Shown here one piece after another: positions 1-11,251 of a stretch of DNA of 64,000 nucleotides. Position 1 is the first letter of the stretch; each line of letters opens with the position of its first letter. Below the pieces are notes generated by a model. It did no database searches and was not told where the DNA came from. It saw nothing but the letters and a program-made list of their open reading frames with translations. The stretch spans positions 62,001 to 126,000 of the forward strand of contig JAMZAV010000056.1 in assembly GCA_024449915.1 (NCBI GenBank). Reading direction: 5' to 3'. The position numbers and the translations under genes were made by a program. Origin of the DNA: Sweltsa coloradensis. Taxonomy: Eukaryota; Arthropoda; Insecta; Plecoptera; Chloroperlidae.

Positions 1-199
1 AAAAAAAAAAAAACACGTAAAATACATTTTCAAGGTCACAAACACTCTAGAAAATTGCGAATTTTCGATTCACTTCCTGGCCCTTTCTCCATCAAAACTA
101 GTGTGTTTGTGACCCTTGGCATTTGTTTTACTTTTCTTTGTTTATTATACATATTTATAGCAAACTATGCTCAAAATTTGTTTCTCAATAATTTCATTA

Positions 200-268
200 T
201 TCGTAACCGTAGGTGTAATTGATTTGATGGAAATCATTCCAGAAATTAAGTAATCCATCTCAGCGGGG
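200..268 (-). repeat. Truncated SINE family 1 tail, reverse orientation
   Basis: This stretch reads like the reverse complement of the 3' part of SINE family 1. The words ccgtaggtgtaattgat and cagaaattaa also occur in the tail at 34.4 kb, and the stretch ends with aatccatctcagcgggg where the tRNA-like body should begin. The body is cut off and a forward copy follows at once, so two copies sit head to head. The call rests on short shared words only. Confidence 0.45.
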
Positions 269-411
269 TATTCAGATCTACAATGCACCAACAATCATAG
301 ATGTTTGGAAGTTGACCGTCTCGGTAGCTTTTTCTTTTAAAGCACTCGACCGGCAACTGGGAGACCCGGGTTCGATTCTCCGCTGAGATGTTTTTTTTTT
401 AAATTTCTGGA
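269..411 (+). repeat. tRNA-derived SINE, family 1
   Basis: The copy has a leader with cagatctacaatgca, an A-box-like start at gtctcggtagc, and a clear B box in the context gacccgggttcgattctcc (about 364-380). A T-run and aaatttctgg follow the body, as in the other copies at 1.0, 29.97 and 63.9 kb. The A and B boxes are the internal promoter expected of a pol III SINE. Substitutions and extra bases in the D-arm region argue against a working tRNA gene. Confidence 0.75.
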
Positions 412-745
412 TTGATTTCCATAAAACAATTGTTTTTTGTGTTTATTATTGTCTGGCGTATTTACTCTTCCGAGTTTGTTTTTAATTCAATCTCAATGGA
501 AAACTACAACCAGATAATCCTCTTCTTTGTCTCCTGCGCCTGGAATGTCGTCACACTTGACTCCGGCGTGGAATGTCCAACGATGGCATTCCACGCCGAT
601 AAACGAATCATTTGGGGACTTCTCGGAATCTCCTCTTCATTTCGCGTCTTGTCTTGGGAATGCTACCAGCTACTGGGCACCGAGACAATGTGTTGTCGCT
701 AGGCCACTGTTGCCAATCTGATAACACACACATGAAATTCATATT

Positions 746-893
746 TCTCTATTATTTTGGTTATTCGGGAAACACTACCGTAATTAGAATTGTTAATATT
801 TAGTACTATTCAGAATTTAAAAAATCCGTCTCGACCGGGATTCGAACACGGGTCTCCTACCTTTCAGGTAACTAGACCACCGAGACAGAGAAA
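746..893 (-). repeat. tRNA-derived SINE, family 1
   Basis: Read on the minus strand, the copy begins gtctcggtggtctagtt, has the B-box region ggagacccgtgttcgaatcc, and runs into a tail ending ctgaatagtactaaatatt and then gtgtttcccgaataacc. The same tail occurs at 34.38-34.47 kb, which helps define the 3' part of the family. It has one of the best preserved A-box regions among the family 1 copies. Confidence 0.75.
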
Positions 894-994
894 TAAAACC
901 TTGCTTGTACCTTCGTTAGGTAGGCCTAGTGACATAAGTTGTTTGTTGGTCAGTTTAAAGACAACAATTTTTCTGTTACAGTACTGTTCCATCC

Positions 995-1140
995 ATTCAG
1001 ATCTATAATGCAACTGCAATTCAAAATTTACCGTCTCAGTGATCTATTATTATTAGTCCCTAAGGCCCCTACCTGGAAGGTGGGAGACCCGGGTTCGAAC
1101 CCCGGTCGGGATGGATTTGGTAATTTCTGAAATGTATTAA
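995..1140 (+). repeat. tRNA-derived SINE, family 1, near full length
   Basis: The copy contains the family leader (agatctataatgcaactgc), the A-box region at ccgtctcagtgatc, a short AT insert, and the body ggaaggtgggagacccgg followed by the B box gggttcgaaccccgg. The tail is aatttctgaaatgtatt. The leader resembles the reverse complement of the tail (caattcaaaattt against aatttctgaattg), which recurs in the family. The element does not code for protein. Confidence 0.8.
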
Positions 1141-2440
1141 ATATGAAATGATTAATTATTATATGGTGTAGAATTTACCTTATTTAATATTTAATTTATG
1201 TAAAAGTAAATCTTAAAAAGTTGTCGTCTGTAATGTTCACTAATAAGATGAGAACTGTTTGACCCTTAACCAGAATATCTAACTTAGGCCCCATCAGTAT
1301 AGTGAGGCATGCGTAATGGGAATGACAGTTCATATTTACTTAAATTCGAGAAGAGTTTACAGTTTGGTAAAGTAAAGAAATCATTTTATTTTATTTTAAT
1401 TTACATAGTATATTCTTTCTCCAATTTCCAATCTATCAATCGTGTCTAATCGCATAAAACATACGTACAAAAATACACACAGTACAAAATGTACAATAGT
1501 GTACAATAGACAATAGTGTACTATTGTACATTTTCGACAAAATTATATTATTGTTGAGTGCTTATTATTTTCTGTGGTGGAAAAACACAAATTGTGGTAT
1601 AATGTGGCAACATTGATGAGAGATAGTTACAGTTACATCGTCTGGAAAGTGGAATCTCCAGACATCGTTACTGGTTTATATCTTTCTTTCAATCAAGCCG
1701 AAAATAATTACTGAACTATTTCACATTAGTGAAATGCATGACAGTATCATTATGATAGGCTCTATTTTAAAGCGTCTCGAAGTATCATGTTATTGGGATA
1801 CCTAATGCATTTAGTTGTTCTCGTTGTGTGAATCCTGCACAGGGCATAGAGTGGTTTCATTGTCTCAATTTCAAGACTATTCACAGCAAGTAAGTATCTC
1901 ATTGATCGAGTCTTCGATTTCTTTTTATTGTGTCTGGTAAAAACTTGACCAAATATTCGAGCTTGCTTTACCTTATCAAATATTTTTTTCTCAAGTCTTA
2001 ACTTATCAAAATTCACGTCGAATTCGTTTTTTTAAATATTTATATTTATTAATTCTAGATTGCATGAATTCATAGAAATGTTGTCCTGTTTTTTTTGTAC
2101 ATTTTCTATAGGTACGTTCTAACATTTTTAAAATGGCAGAAATGCTGTATTCATCCATATATTTTCAAGTTTACAACTAATAAGTACACTATATTGATAT
2201 TTTAGATGTGTGATGTGTGTCAATAGAGGTGTCTATACATCTGCTTCTGCTTTGCTTGGCTTGTAATTGTTACAGAGGGGAGTGTATAACATCTGAAAAG
2301 TATTGTCTTCACAATCATGGGTTTGTCGTGCTGTGAATGTTAATAGTTGCTAACGGGTCTCCTTGAAACACTATTGACTGGTGTCACGTATGGTTGTGTT
2401 GTGTGTGATCCTGGGACCCGGCCTGTTACGTCACCTGTAC
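1141..2440. other. Unassigned AT-rich stretch
   Basis: Apart from the palindrome at 1486-1534 listed separately, I see no gene, RNA or recognised repeat here. The 84-codon minus-strand frame at 1762-2016 is low-complexity and matches no family I know. Confidence 0.5.
1486..1534. repeat. Inverted repeat with 15-bp perfect arms
   Basis: The arm aaaatgtacaatagt (1486-1500) pairs perfectly with actattgtacatttt (1520-1534) across a 19-base spacer. The spacer itself repeats gtacaatag. It could be a small foldback remnant or chance structure in AT-rich DNA; no target-site duplication was found. Confidence 0.7.
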
Positions 2441-2446
2441 GTGGCT

Positions 2447-2870
2447 AGACATACTGACGGACTGACAGACAGACTGACTGAGAAACCGGCGGATTAACAA
2501 TTGATAGGCAGATAGGCTATAGACAGACAGCTGACAGAAGGACGGATAGACTGATAGACTGACTTGCTGACTGAGGCTGACATAACTGCAGTCAGCTGAC
2601 AGACTGACATAGACGGATGGATTGATAGATAGACAGACTGAGACAGGCGGACTGAAAATTAATTGACAGACAGACAGACAGACATGATAGAAGGACGGAT
2701 AGTCTGATATTGACAGACAGACATCGACGAATTAATAACCGACGTTGAAAGACTTACTAAAATTTCGTCATCTAACATGACTAGACAAAAAACAGACAGA
2801 TTGACAGTCGTACGGACGGACGGACTGATAGGCTATTACGTCACATAGAGAGACAGACAGACGGACATGT
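2447..2870. repeat. Degenerate GACA/GACT simple-sequence region
   Basis: For about 420 bases the sequence is dominated by imperfect runs of gaca, gact, gata and ggac words (for example gacagacagacagaca near 2670). It looks like a diverged tetranucleotide satellite. There is no open frame and no tRNA-like motif. Confidence 0.8.
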
Positions 2871-2949
2871 ATGACGTCACGTGGCGGTGGACACGAGTCA
2901 ATTAGGAGGCGCTCTGGTGTTTGTCTTCTCCGCCCACGCGATGATCTAG

Positions 2950-2974
2950 GCGCGGCTGGTACAACCAGCGCGGA
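2950..2974. repeat. GC-rich hairpin
   Basis: The sequence gcgcggctggt followed by acaaccagcgcgg can fold into a short GC stem with one bulge. It stands out in AT-rich surroundings but has no U-run after it, and terminator logic does not apply in a eukaryote. Its role is unknown. Confidence 0.45.
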
Positions 2975-2999
2975 CAGACTCGTTGCTTTGTGGGGCTAG

Positions 3000-3950
3000 T
3001 CCCGCAAACAATGTATTATTATGTCCAGGATCGTTCGATTTTCTTTTTTCTACTTACCTATATGACTATTTGTTTTATCCTTATTTTGTATATTTCATAA
3101 TCATGTTCTTGTATAAATAACTATGTGTAAAGCCTGCACCCCAAACTTGACCCTACACCCGAAGGGGTGTTAAAATTCGTAACAAATTTCAATGGAAACA
3201 GTGAAACCGAAAACTTAATAGTTCAGTTCAATTTGGTTCTAAACTGCGAATAAACTATTTTGACCCTCCGGTTCTTTTATCTCACTGTAAGGGCAAGAAA
3301 GGGCAAGAAACAAACCCCCAAATTTTGGTTTCAACAAATGGATGCCGAAGAATATGTAATTTGCTCAGAAGAAAATATCAAATAATGCTGAACATTCTAA
3401 ATGTGCTATTTTTACGTACCTTTAATTACAAAATATATTCAGCAGTAAATTTTGATGAAAAATGAATAAATGTATTGTGGCGGAAAGGAAATTACTCTGC
3501 ACCCTATGTAATAGTACTCATTCAATTGTAAGTGGATAGTAGAGTTTTTATCGTCCTGTCCAACTTTATTTGGAATGAGTAAATTTTTCCGCGCCGTTAA
3601 AAGTGGGTTAGGCATTTGCCAACTTTTCCACCACTTTGCTTTGAGTTAAAGTTGTTCCCCGGAGAGTCGAGTAGAGTCGACTAAACCAGCCCCTGTTTTC
3701 AAAACTAAATGCAGGGATTAGAAATAAATTATGTTGCGGAGACAGTTCGAGTCTGGGTTTTATTTTGTTTGCGGATTAGTTATCATTGAGCGCGTGGTGG
3801 AAAAATAGAAGTTTTGACGTGATTATAAAGTTTCGGGGGTGTTTTAGTGTTCAAGGTCATTGCAATAAACGTCCAAGGTTGAAATTTAAATAGTCACGAC
3901 ACATTCTCGTGAATGGGATTGGTTATTTTGTAGACACTCCGGAAAATACA
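3000..3950. other. Unassigned AT-rich stretch
   Basis: I see no gene here. A small hairpin (acacccgaaggggtgt, about 3155-3170) with a four-base loop is the only local structure noticed. Confidence 0.5.
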
Positions 3951-4025
3951 AAATTCAACCTCGTCCGGGAATTGAACCCGGGTCTCCAGCGAGGCAGTCC
4001 GAACGTCTGCAGGGGCACAAACAAG
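3945..4025 (-). repeat. tRNA-like SINE fragment
   Basis: On the minus strand the segment reads gactgcctcgctggagaccc and then a B box gggttcaattcccgg, followed by acgaggttgaattttg. The acceptor-side cctcg and cgagg words can pair, as in a tRNA acceptor stem. The A box is not convincing. It resembles family 1 in the gagacccgggttc context but has a different body. Confidence 0.55.
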
Positions 4026-4089
4026 TTGGTTTTTCATAAAAAATATTCGTTTTATTTTTATGATATCATATTTTTCATTTGGTTGCGCT

Positions 4090-4165
4090 CCTGTAGTGTA
4101 GGCATACACACCAGTTTTTAATCCATCGATGTGACCCTCTTCACATGAGTTGACTAACAACGTTG
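4090..4165 (-). repeat. SINE family 3 tail fragment
   Basis: The words gtgaccctcttca and, after the break, gttgcaaa match in order the reverse complement of the family 3 tail found at 37.16-37.18 kb and in forward orientation at 20.80 kb (cacctgaagaggg). Only the tail is present. Confidence 0.45.
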
Positions 4166-4169
4166 CAAA

Positions 4170-4840
4170 AAAATGAAAAATTGGGGTATTATTGCCTTCG
4201 ATATGGCATAGAAGCGATCTAAGGTATTATTTTGAAAGGAATTTGTGGAAATTGACGCATTATTTATTAACATTACGAGATAAAGTCATCTGATATGAGA
4301 TGAGATGGGTATCCAGAGGTGGGGATTTGGCCATCCCCGGCGGGGATACCTTTCAGTAAAACAGAGCCAGGGATGAAATTACCAGGGGGAGAAATCTCCA
4401 CATCCTCCCGTCAATTCGCACCCTGCTTATACTATAAAATAATTTAATACTATAAAGTATAAACATGTCATAACTGCACTCAGTGCACTGTGAAACCGTC
4501 CAGGCCACACAGGTGATGACAGCCACGTCTGGCTAGACCGAGCGGTATCCACCAGACCGACCAGACTAGATGCAGCCAGGTGTTGGTGGGCAGGTGTGTT
4601 GGCGATCTCCCCTCGTTGCAAGGGATGCGCCTCACCTGCTTACGAGCATACTTTGCCGTCACACGCTTGGAGTACAGAGTTTGTTGTGTATGTTAATATG
4701 TAGGCCTACGACCCAACAGGAGTAGGCAACATGCCGTTATTAGTCAAGTCCCGAACAAAACATTTTCATACTATATAGAAATATCAAAATCCAGCCCAAA
4801 TATCGAGGATCACAGCCGTCGGGACAGAAGTTCTTCCGCC
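4170..4840. other. Unassigned stretch
   Basis: It contains a short G-rich patch (4315-4400) and two small overlapping minus-strand frames (4427-4662) that resemble nothing I know. No RNA or mobile-element hallmark was seen. Confidence 0.45.
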
Positions 4841-4879
4841 ATACACGGTGTCGCATAGGATTGTATCAAATCTCAATCG

Positions 4880-4965
4880 AAGGTTCAAAACTATTACATC
4901 AAGGGACACGGGTTCGAATCCCGCATAAGGCATGATCTCCTTCATCCTCGTCTATCAGTGCCCCA
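4880..4965 (+). repeat. SINE family 2 copy, plus strand
   Basis: The B-box region cgggttcgaatcccgcataa is followed by ggcatgatctccttcatcc and tcgtctatcag. This is the forward version of the family 2 tail seen in reverse at 5.7-6.2 kb. The 5' head is diverged and cannot be delimited. Confidence 0.6.
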
Positions 4966-4984
4966 AACCATCCCTATAATGATC

Positions 4985-5158
4985 GCGAAAGACGAGAACA
5001 GAGGCAAACTCCATCTCACAAACATCTAGTTTGTAAAACTAGTTGAAAAAACTCCCCCCTTACCCGTGGCTGGTTCTGACCAGCATGGGCCCGTCCTCCC
5101 CACATCCCCTTGGCTAAATTGGCAAATCATGACCTAACTGTTGACGCGCCCAAAAAGC
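4985..5158 (+). repeat. Dispersed repeat, copy 1 (partner at 48.9 kb)
   Basis: The block containing acccgtggctggttctgacc, then a C-rich patch, then ccccttggctaaattgg, and ending ctgttgacgcgccc is found inverted at 48.89-49.10 kb. The match covers about 105 bases with scattered substitutions, and a weaker similarity extends upstream. It has no coding motif. It may be part of a larger unrecognised transposon. Confidence 0.7.
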
Positions 5159-5159
5159 A

Positions 5160-5665
5160 AATAACCAAGTTAAACTCTACGTCCACCATGATAATCCTCC
5201 CAAGTCCCAACTCACGCTGACGAACGACCAACACACTTTCCAACGTTGCCACATCTCCGAAAGCTTTCATCTTTCCTCTCATGTAGAGCGAATAAATAAC
5301 AAATCTTACACGCGCGCAAAACAGAAAAACAAAATTCGCATCCGGAATATATATTTTTTAAACTTCACACAACAACTCTGTTAGAGTGACGTCTGGGCTG
5401 GGTAAGTACCAAGGCCGGTGATTGGCTGACGTCCAAGGAGGTTTTGAACTTACAATAATAATATAAGCGAGTCTGTTTATAAACCGCGGGCGGAGTTTTA
5501 CACATGTGTTTGTTAGCGAGATTGTGCGGTAATTAATTCTCTGAATGGAGAGCAGAAACTGAATCTGTTTGATTGATGGGAAGGGAGTAAAGAAGTGGCC
5601 TTGAAGATGGAGCTACAGTGTAGGATACTCTTACCTAATGGAGAGGTAACGTCTCTATTACTACT
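5160..5665. other. Unassigned stretch
   Basis: No gene or repeat was recognised. The stretch is mixed in base composition and only short open frames are present. Confidence 0.45.
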
Positions 5666-5667
5666 AG

Positions 5668-6242
5668 TGCACTTAGTCTATTCGAGATGATGAGTAGTGA
5701 GTGATAGATGAGGTTGAAGGACAATTATAATAAATAACATGTCTTAACGGATTCGAACCCACGTCCTCGTAGAGCCATACGCTTCGGACCAATTATAAAT
5801 ATTAAAATACAAATAAATAAATAGAGATTGGTGCCACCTAAAACATGCCAGTCATGTGTACAATTATGATTTTTGTTGTTTGACGTATGTATTAATGCAC
5901 TTAGGCTATTTGAGACGATGAATGGTGATAGATGAGGTTGAAGGACAATGATAAAAAACATATGCCTTATGCGGGATTCGAATCCATGACCTCGTAGAGC
6001 TATTCGCTTCGGCAATTGTATGTGCAATCTAAAACATGCCAGTCATGTGAAAAATTATGATTTTTGTTGCTTGACGTATGTATTAATGCACTTAGGCTAT
6101 TTGAGACGATGAGTGGTGATAGATGAGGGTGAAGGACAATTATAAAAAAAAACACATGCCTTATGCGGGATTCGAACCCACGTCCTTATAGAGCCATACA
6201 CTTCGGACCAGGGCCCTAATTTTATGTGCCACCGCGGACGGT
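5668..6242 (-). repeat. Tandem array of three SINE family 2 units
   Basis: Three copies in the same minus-strand orientation lie at about 5668-5794, 5892-6020 and 6083-6242. Each has gcacttaggctatttgagac or a variant, gtggtgatagatgagg, and a reversed B box (gggattcgaaccca or variant) next to cgtcctcgtagagcc. Units two and three are joined to the preceding unit by a conserved linker with taaaacatgccagtcatgtg and ttgacgtatgtattaatgc, which gives a spacing near 190 bp. The third unit is the most complete: on the minus strand it starts ccgtccgcggtggc, like the plus copy at 20.87 kb. The array probably arose by tandem duplication rather than three separate insertions, since the linker is repeated too. 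Confidence 0.8.
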
Positions 6243-6365
6243 TTAGTTCATGCGTAACTTGTGAGATATCGATTCACGAGGTCGAAGGTTCAATTTCCCG
6301 CCATCGGCAATCCTGACAGAGTTTTCCCTATGTTTTCTTCAGTCTCAAAGTTATTGATATTGAGT
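6232..6365 (+). repeat. SINE family 3 head, diverged
   Basis: A tRNA-like segment with gaggtcgaaggttcaatttc is followed by ggcaatcctgacagagtttt and tcttcagtctca. This is the junction between head and body of family 3, seen in full at 20.6 kb. The long tail is missing. Confidence 0.55.
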
Positions 6366-6369
6366 CGAT

Positions 6370-7460
6370 AAACGAAAAGTACTGAACCATGTACCATGTA
6401 CCATGTATGTAAAAGTTTAAACATAATTAATAATAATATAGTTTGTTCAAACCCAATAACGAAATCTTTAAAGAAAGTGCTCAGTATATTGTGGATCACA
6501 ACTACTGTAAACTATGATTCCTCCTGGGTTTGGCAAAGCATAGGGTCCGAGATAAACATGTGGGCGTTCCGTGTACACAGCCCTCGACAAGCAGGCCAGC
6601 CAGTATAAACACCAATCATTCTACTTTTATTATTAACACAATTAGAAATCGGTCACGCAAACAATTCTGAACAACAAGCCTTTGATCTTGCAATATCTAT
6701 CTGCTTGGAAGTTACCCTATTATTAGTTTTTTAATAGTCGTCTATTGCTCGGCAAACAGTAAGTTAAGAAATAGTTTTTACCACCCTTGGAATTTGATTA
6801 AATCTTGTTTTTCTTGGTAATTCTTAAATCTTAAATTATTACACATTTTTACTAACTTTCGTTTAAAAAAAATGAAATATCAGTGACATAACATCTCTAG
6901 GAATTGTACAGGAATACAGTATAATTACCTCAAACCGTATCTCTGCTTGCCAGGGTTAAAAATGTACTGAAATTACGTCCCTGTAATCGACGTGCTAGGG
7001 TTCCCGAAGGAGACAGTATTTATTCCCGATACACTTGGTGCTTGGTGGGCATCCAGGAAGCTCACTCTCTCCGTACAGTACACAAGTGTTGGCCGTTTCA
7101 CTTGGCTGGACTGAGCGGGATATTAACTAGTGTTGACTTTTACGAGTTACACTGGTTAAAATGCTATTATTAGCGGATTACACGCACACGCGCGCGTTTC
7201 GAACGCAGACTTCGACGATAAGTTGGATCTTAAGGGGGTCAGTGTCCGAGCATGGCTGTCCAAAATCGAAGCTCACAGTTAGCTTCTAAGATTGTAAAGC
7301 GAAGATCACAATTAGTTCTATTCTAATGCGTAAGGTGCAAGTCGTAAGAAATGTGAGTCGTTTACAACAGCCTACGTAGGCCTATGGCAGGAGCACTAGA
7401 GTTTGGATTTTTTTTTGGGTGGGGGGACAAATCCAGCAGTGGCAAATTCGCAAGGGGTTT
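6370..7460. other. Unassigned AT-rich stretch
   Basis: Short frames of about 70 codons on both strands (6290-6608) are not recognisable. I see no element boundary in this stretch. Confidence 0.45.
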
Positions 7461-7466
7461 TTATAT

Positions 7467-7690
7467 CAGTGGCGTATCCAGGAATTCGTAAATGGGGGTT
7501 CAACCAATTTTTTTTTGTAGATGTATAGAAGGTTAAGTGGGGGTCCGGATTTTTTCCCATCAAGGTCATTTTGGTGGAAATCTGTGCCTTACCAACTGTG
7601 GGTTGTTAATTGGGGAAAAAAGGAAAACGAGGAAATAAAGGGTGGGAGGGGGTGGCGCCCCCCTTAGAAAACCCCTAGTCACGCCACCAC
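7467..7690. mobile_element. Probable hAT-type MITE with CAGTGGCGT end
   Basis: The left end cagtggcgtatccaggaatt is nearly the same as the left end of the element at 40.12 kb. The right end cctagtcacgccaccac is an imperfect inverted match (ggtggcgtgactagg on the other strand). The inside is rich in G and C runs. No matching 8-bp flanks were found, so the right boundary may have decayed. No transposase is encoded. Confidence 0.6.
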
Positions 7691-8640
7691 ATATTAGACG
7701 CTCTCGTCTCCTTTTTTCTCACTCTCACACACAGCTCACTGTTCTGATTGGCTCGTCGTAATGTCTAGTCGTAATGACTTGTTAAATTGCACAAATACAA
7801 AACATTACGGCTTGAGACAACTAATTAGACACATACTCAAGTCATATGAAGAACTTAAAACTCGAGAAGTTTGGGTGCCGACGCTCAGCCTTTCCAGAGA
7901 ACAGTACTTCAGATTTAAAAAAGATGAGGTCTCAAAATCTTCTGTTATGAGTTCTCTTGTCATATTCACCCTCTGATACAAAACAAAATCTAATTTCTCG
8001 TAAGTATACCTTTTCCATTTTAGTCACAGATTTGTGTCTACGCGTCCAAGTCCCTTTAGAAATGGCAATTTTGACTCTATATTTATGAATTTCGTGTGGT
8101 CAAACGGGACCAAAATTTGAAAACAATCCATTGATGTGGATGGGCATAACCTATCTGAGTATGCAAACATATTATTTTGATGGATGAAAAAATGTACACC
8201 CGGCGTCAGAAGTAAATCAAGGGGTCTCGCCGGTTATACGTACACTTAGTTCGAAAGTGTACACTACAATTTTCGGCTATATATCTATTTATGAATTTAT
8301 ATAATAAATCAAATAGTTGGGTGCCCTAATTGAGGTATTCTTTGTTGTATTCCAAGAGAACAAACCGTCCTATTATTAACAAGGTCCGACCTTGTGCCTT
8401 GAAACAAGAGAACAGCGGTGAAGATCAGCCCGATCCCTTTGTTAGCTCACCGCATCGCACAGGTGGTCTATTTCCGAGTAGTTCCGCTCGGAGCGCCACT
8501 GCTGCCAACACATTGTGACACTGCCAACATTCTAAAACCTTTTTTACCTTCGAAGACTAAATTCATTAGGAAATTAATATACAGATTTTAAAACAAATTG
8601 TCGCGACTAATACAGATTGCCAGTCGTTTATATTATAATA
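7691..8640. other. Unassigned stretch with one unrecognised frame
   Basis: The plus-strand frame 7761-7976 (71 codons) includes YGLRQLIRHILKSYEELKTR, which looks more protein-like than most frames here, but I cannot place it in a family. It might be a scrap of a transposon protein. The word cagaagtaaatcaaggg at about 8209-8226 recurs at 58.57 kb in inverse orientation. Confidence 0.3.
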
Positions 8641-8647
8641 CCTGCAT

Positions 8648-8700
8648 CGGAGTCGGGATTCGAACCCGAAGAGCCGTATTACACCCTACCAAAGCCTGAT
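8648..8700 (-). repeat. tRNA-like fragment
   Basis: The segment agtcgggattcgaacccgaa carries a reversed B box (on the minus strand, gggttcgaatcccgac). No A box or pairing acceptor stem could be identified, so it is a SINE scrap rather than a tRNA gene. Confidence 0.5.
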
Positions 8701-9370
8701 CTGAAATTTCTCAAAACTATGGCTGGGCTATGACATATAATTCAATTATATTGCACAAACATTTTATATATTCGATATCGATATATGAAAATATTATTAT
8801 TTGTGCCGAAAAAATGGTTGATAAAGAATTTCAAACTATGAATACAAATGTTAACATTCACATATTATCGCGTTGAATGACCCGGCACCTCCACCATCAT
8901 AGTAAAGCACGTGAACCGAAGTTAGTATAGATAGATTTTTTTAGGGTATTTCACTATTTACAGCACTAAGGTTTGGTATTTCAATGTCAAGTAAATTTAG
9001 CTGCCACATAACTTGTTATCACTATGGCAACCACCAATCAGAAGCCTTGTAACTTGCAGATAAATTTTAACTAGACATTGAGGTTCCGGACCTGAAGGTT
9101 TCGCATTTTAATTCACCCAAAATCCCATCGTTCTCTAGTAGGTAAACTCAAAAGATAAATATCTAGATATTATCTAGTAGTACCTAATTTGTAATGTAAT
9201 GTTGAACATATTCGTTTTACCAAGGTGACTGTCGAATTTTATGTGTATGTGCATATTTACTACGGAAATTCTGGGATTAATATTTAACTCACGTTAGTTT
9301 TGCCCCCCTGGCCCCCCTGGGCCAAACTTAAGGGGGGACATTGCCCCCCTGCCCTCCCAACGGTTCCAAC
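8701..9370. other. Unassigned stretch
   Basis: It contains the short dispersed word acccggcacctccacc at about 8880 (see the family at 32.6 and 38.8 kb). Near its right end a C-rich block closes with ccaacgccactg (9367-9377), the inverted end of the CAGTGGCGT hAT-type family. The left end of that element is not recognisable. Confidence 0.45.
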
Positions 9371-9377
9371 GCCACTG

Positions 9378-9566
9378 CATAACACAGTTGAGCACTTTCC
9401 TCGGAACTCTACACTCCACAGGACTCACTCTGCTTCCAAGTTGTGCGCGCCCGAGTGTAGATTCTCCACGCACAATGCGTTCCCCTCAACTTGAAGGCTG
9501 GTTTTCCCACGGCTCTCGGAAGTCCTGTGGTGAGTGTAGTCTCGCAAACAACCTCGCTGTGTTATG
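9378..9566. repeat. Imperfect foldback (inverted repeat) of 189 bp
   Basis: The outer words cataacacag (9378-9387) and ctgtgttatg (9557-9566) pair perfectly. Inside them, tcctcggaactctacactcc and cacaggact pair with agtcctgtggtgagtgtag and tcgcaaacaacctcg. The arms are about 48 bases with mismatches and the spacer is about 90 bases. This suggests a small foldback element. Two short frames that cross it follow from its composition and are not treated as genes. Confidence 0.65.
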
Positions 9567-11190
9567 TTTAATATTTGCACTTGGTCTGTGTGGGGAACTA
9601 GGGTCCATTCTCACTTTGGCAAGGCTTTTGTGCGTCGAATTCTGTACACTGGATGCCTACCCTATTGTTTATTTTTCATCACTTTTAAATTACTTTAAAA
9701 TCCATTCATCAAGCAAGGGGGTATGTGAACCAATGCGCCCTTCAATGGTTTATTACATTAATATAGATATTCTAATAAGGTAAGTTGAAGTAATAAGGCC
9801 ACCCTAAGGAATTTTATTTGATAAAATTTAAGTAAGAAGAGGTAGAGGCTCAAAAATTTCAGGAAATAATATTCAAGGCATTGGTTATACAATAAACTAA
9901 ACAACATATTTTAGTAATTAGTATATTGTCTAAAACGAATTAAAATATAATATTGTGTAAAGTGGCCTTATTAAAAGCACGTGTTGATAATAAGGCCATT
10001 TTATATTTTATATGTTGATAATGATATAAAATCCATTTCCAACTTATTTGTAGCTTTGTTATTATTGCCTATGGTATTTGACATATTTTATTTACTTTGG
10101 GCATGTTGTCAGTGCCATCATATACTCAACAGGAAGTAAATTTAGAGATTCACGAAAAAAAATTTAAAAAATTTAAAAAAATTATTAGGACAATTTTTTT
10201 GACTACTCTGACAACAACGGGCATAAAATTAAGCCTAGGGTTTACTCCAACAATAAGCTTTCAAGTAAGTCGACAGTAATGTTGATCTTCATTGTGAGGT
10301 TATGTCAGTGGCCTTTTTACCAAAACAGCACGTTTGTGATAATCCTAGTCATATTTCAATTCAAAAATGTATTTAATCGAAAAAAAAATTCTTCTATCAT
10401 ATACTTGAATAACTAATCTTCAATATAAAGTATATATTTAATATCTATCACTATTCATGTCCGTAAAAAGATTTTTTTCTTACCTTCCGTTTCTTATAAA
10501 ACACCGCCTGAGAAACGCGGATGACAAACAAACAGCTGTCAAAACTGTTCTATCGGCCGTAATTGCATGTAGTTTTCACCGTTGTGGTCAGATGGAGGAA
10601 GCTATACACTCTAGAAGTGGAATCGTCAAAAAATATTCACTAGCAACGAAGATACAGGCGAGTGGCCCTATAAGTCGAGTGTCCTTATTATTACTCCCAC
10701 CCACCTTAGACACGCAACCCTCCCAGAATTTAGTCATAATTTATTATTTGCAAATTTACTAATAACTTACTCAGAATTTTGTATTTTTTCCTTCTAGCTG
10801 AAAAAGTTATTGGGGATCTTTTAAGTTGAATCCTACACACGGTCGCTAATAGCAGTCCCCCCCCCCTTCCTTCGGCCCCCTTCAATTGTGGTCGGTTTTG
10901 GTGTAAATGTGTCTAAAAATAAAAATTGTTCGTACTTCCTAGAAATTGTCTACTTGGTCCTCTACGGTATGAATGAACCCTCCGGTCCCCCATTTACTTT
11001 TACATTGACATCCAACTAATGTAGGAATGAATCTTAAGTTTAGAAATATAGAGACGCCCCCCCCCCCCCCTTTAATTTCATCAAGTCCTTTTAGGTCTCA
11101 TATCTTCGCTCTGTATGTACACAAACACAATGATCTGCTGAGTGTTGAGATAATTAGCTGGCGATACAATAACAATTATAATAGCATGGG
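9567..11190. other. Unassigned AT-rich stretch
   Basis: No gene is recognised. The plus-strand frame 10457-10762 (101 codons) has no family motif. The word ggccttatta or its complement recurs at 9793, 9964 and 9990, and a related gtggcctttttac lies near 10310; the perfect hairpin at 9963-9998 is listed separately. Confidence 0.4.
9963..9998. repeat. Hairpin with 11-bp perfect arms
   Basis: The arm tggccttatta pairs with taataaggcca across a 14-base loop containing cacgtg. The same word stands alone in reverse orientation at about 9793 (taataaggcca). It may mark the ends of small elements or be a local duplication. Confidence 0.6.

Positions 11191-11193
<3 letters not shown>

Positions 11194-11249
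<56 letters not shown>
11194..11249 (+). repeat. (GA)n microsatellite
   Basis: An uninterrupted GA run of about 56 bases is followed by a purine-rich tract to about 11385 with repeated gagaga and agtg words. The ORF read across it (REREREs) is an artefact of the repeat. Confidence 0.95.

Positions 11250-11251
<2 letters not shown>

Noticed and set aside
2447..2870. CRISPR-like or ordered minisatellite array
   Set aside because: The repeats are irregular tetranucleotide words without fixed unit and spacer; the window is also eukaryotic.
7761..7976. Small gene with YGLRQLIRHILKSYEELKTR
   Set aside because: It looks protein-like but no family can be assigned by eye, so a translated search would be needed; recorded only as an unassigned stretch.
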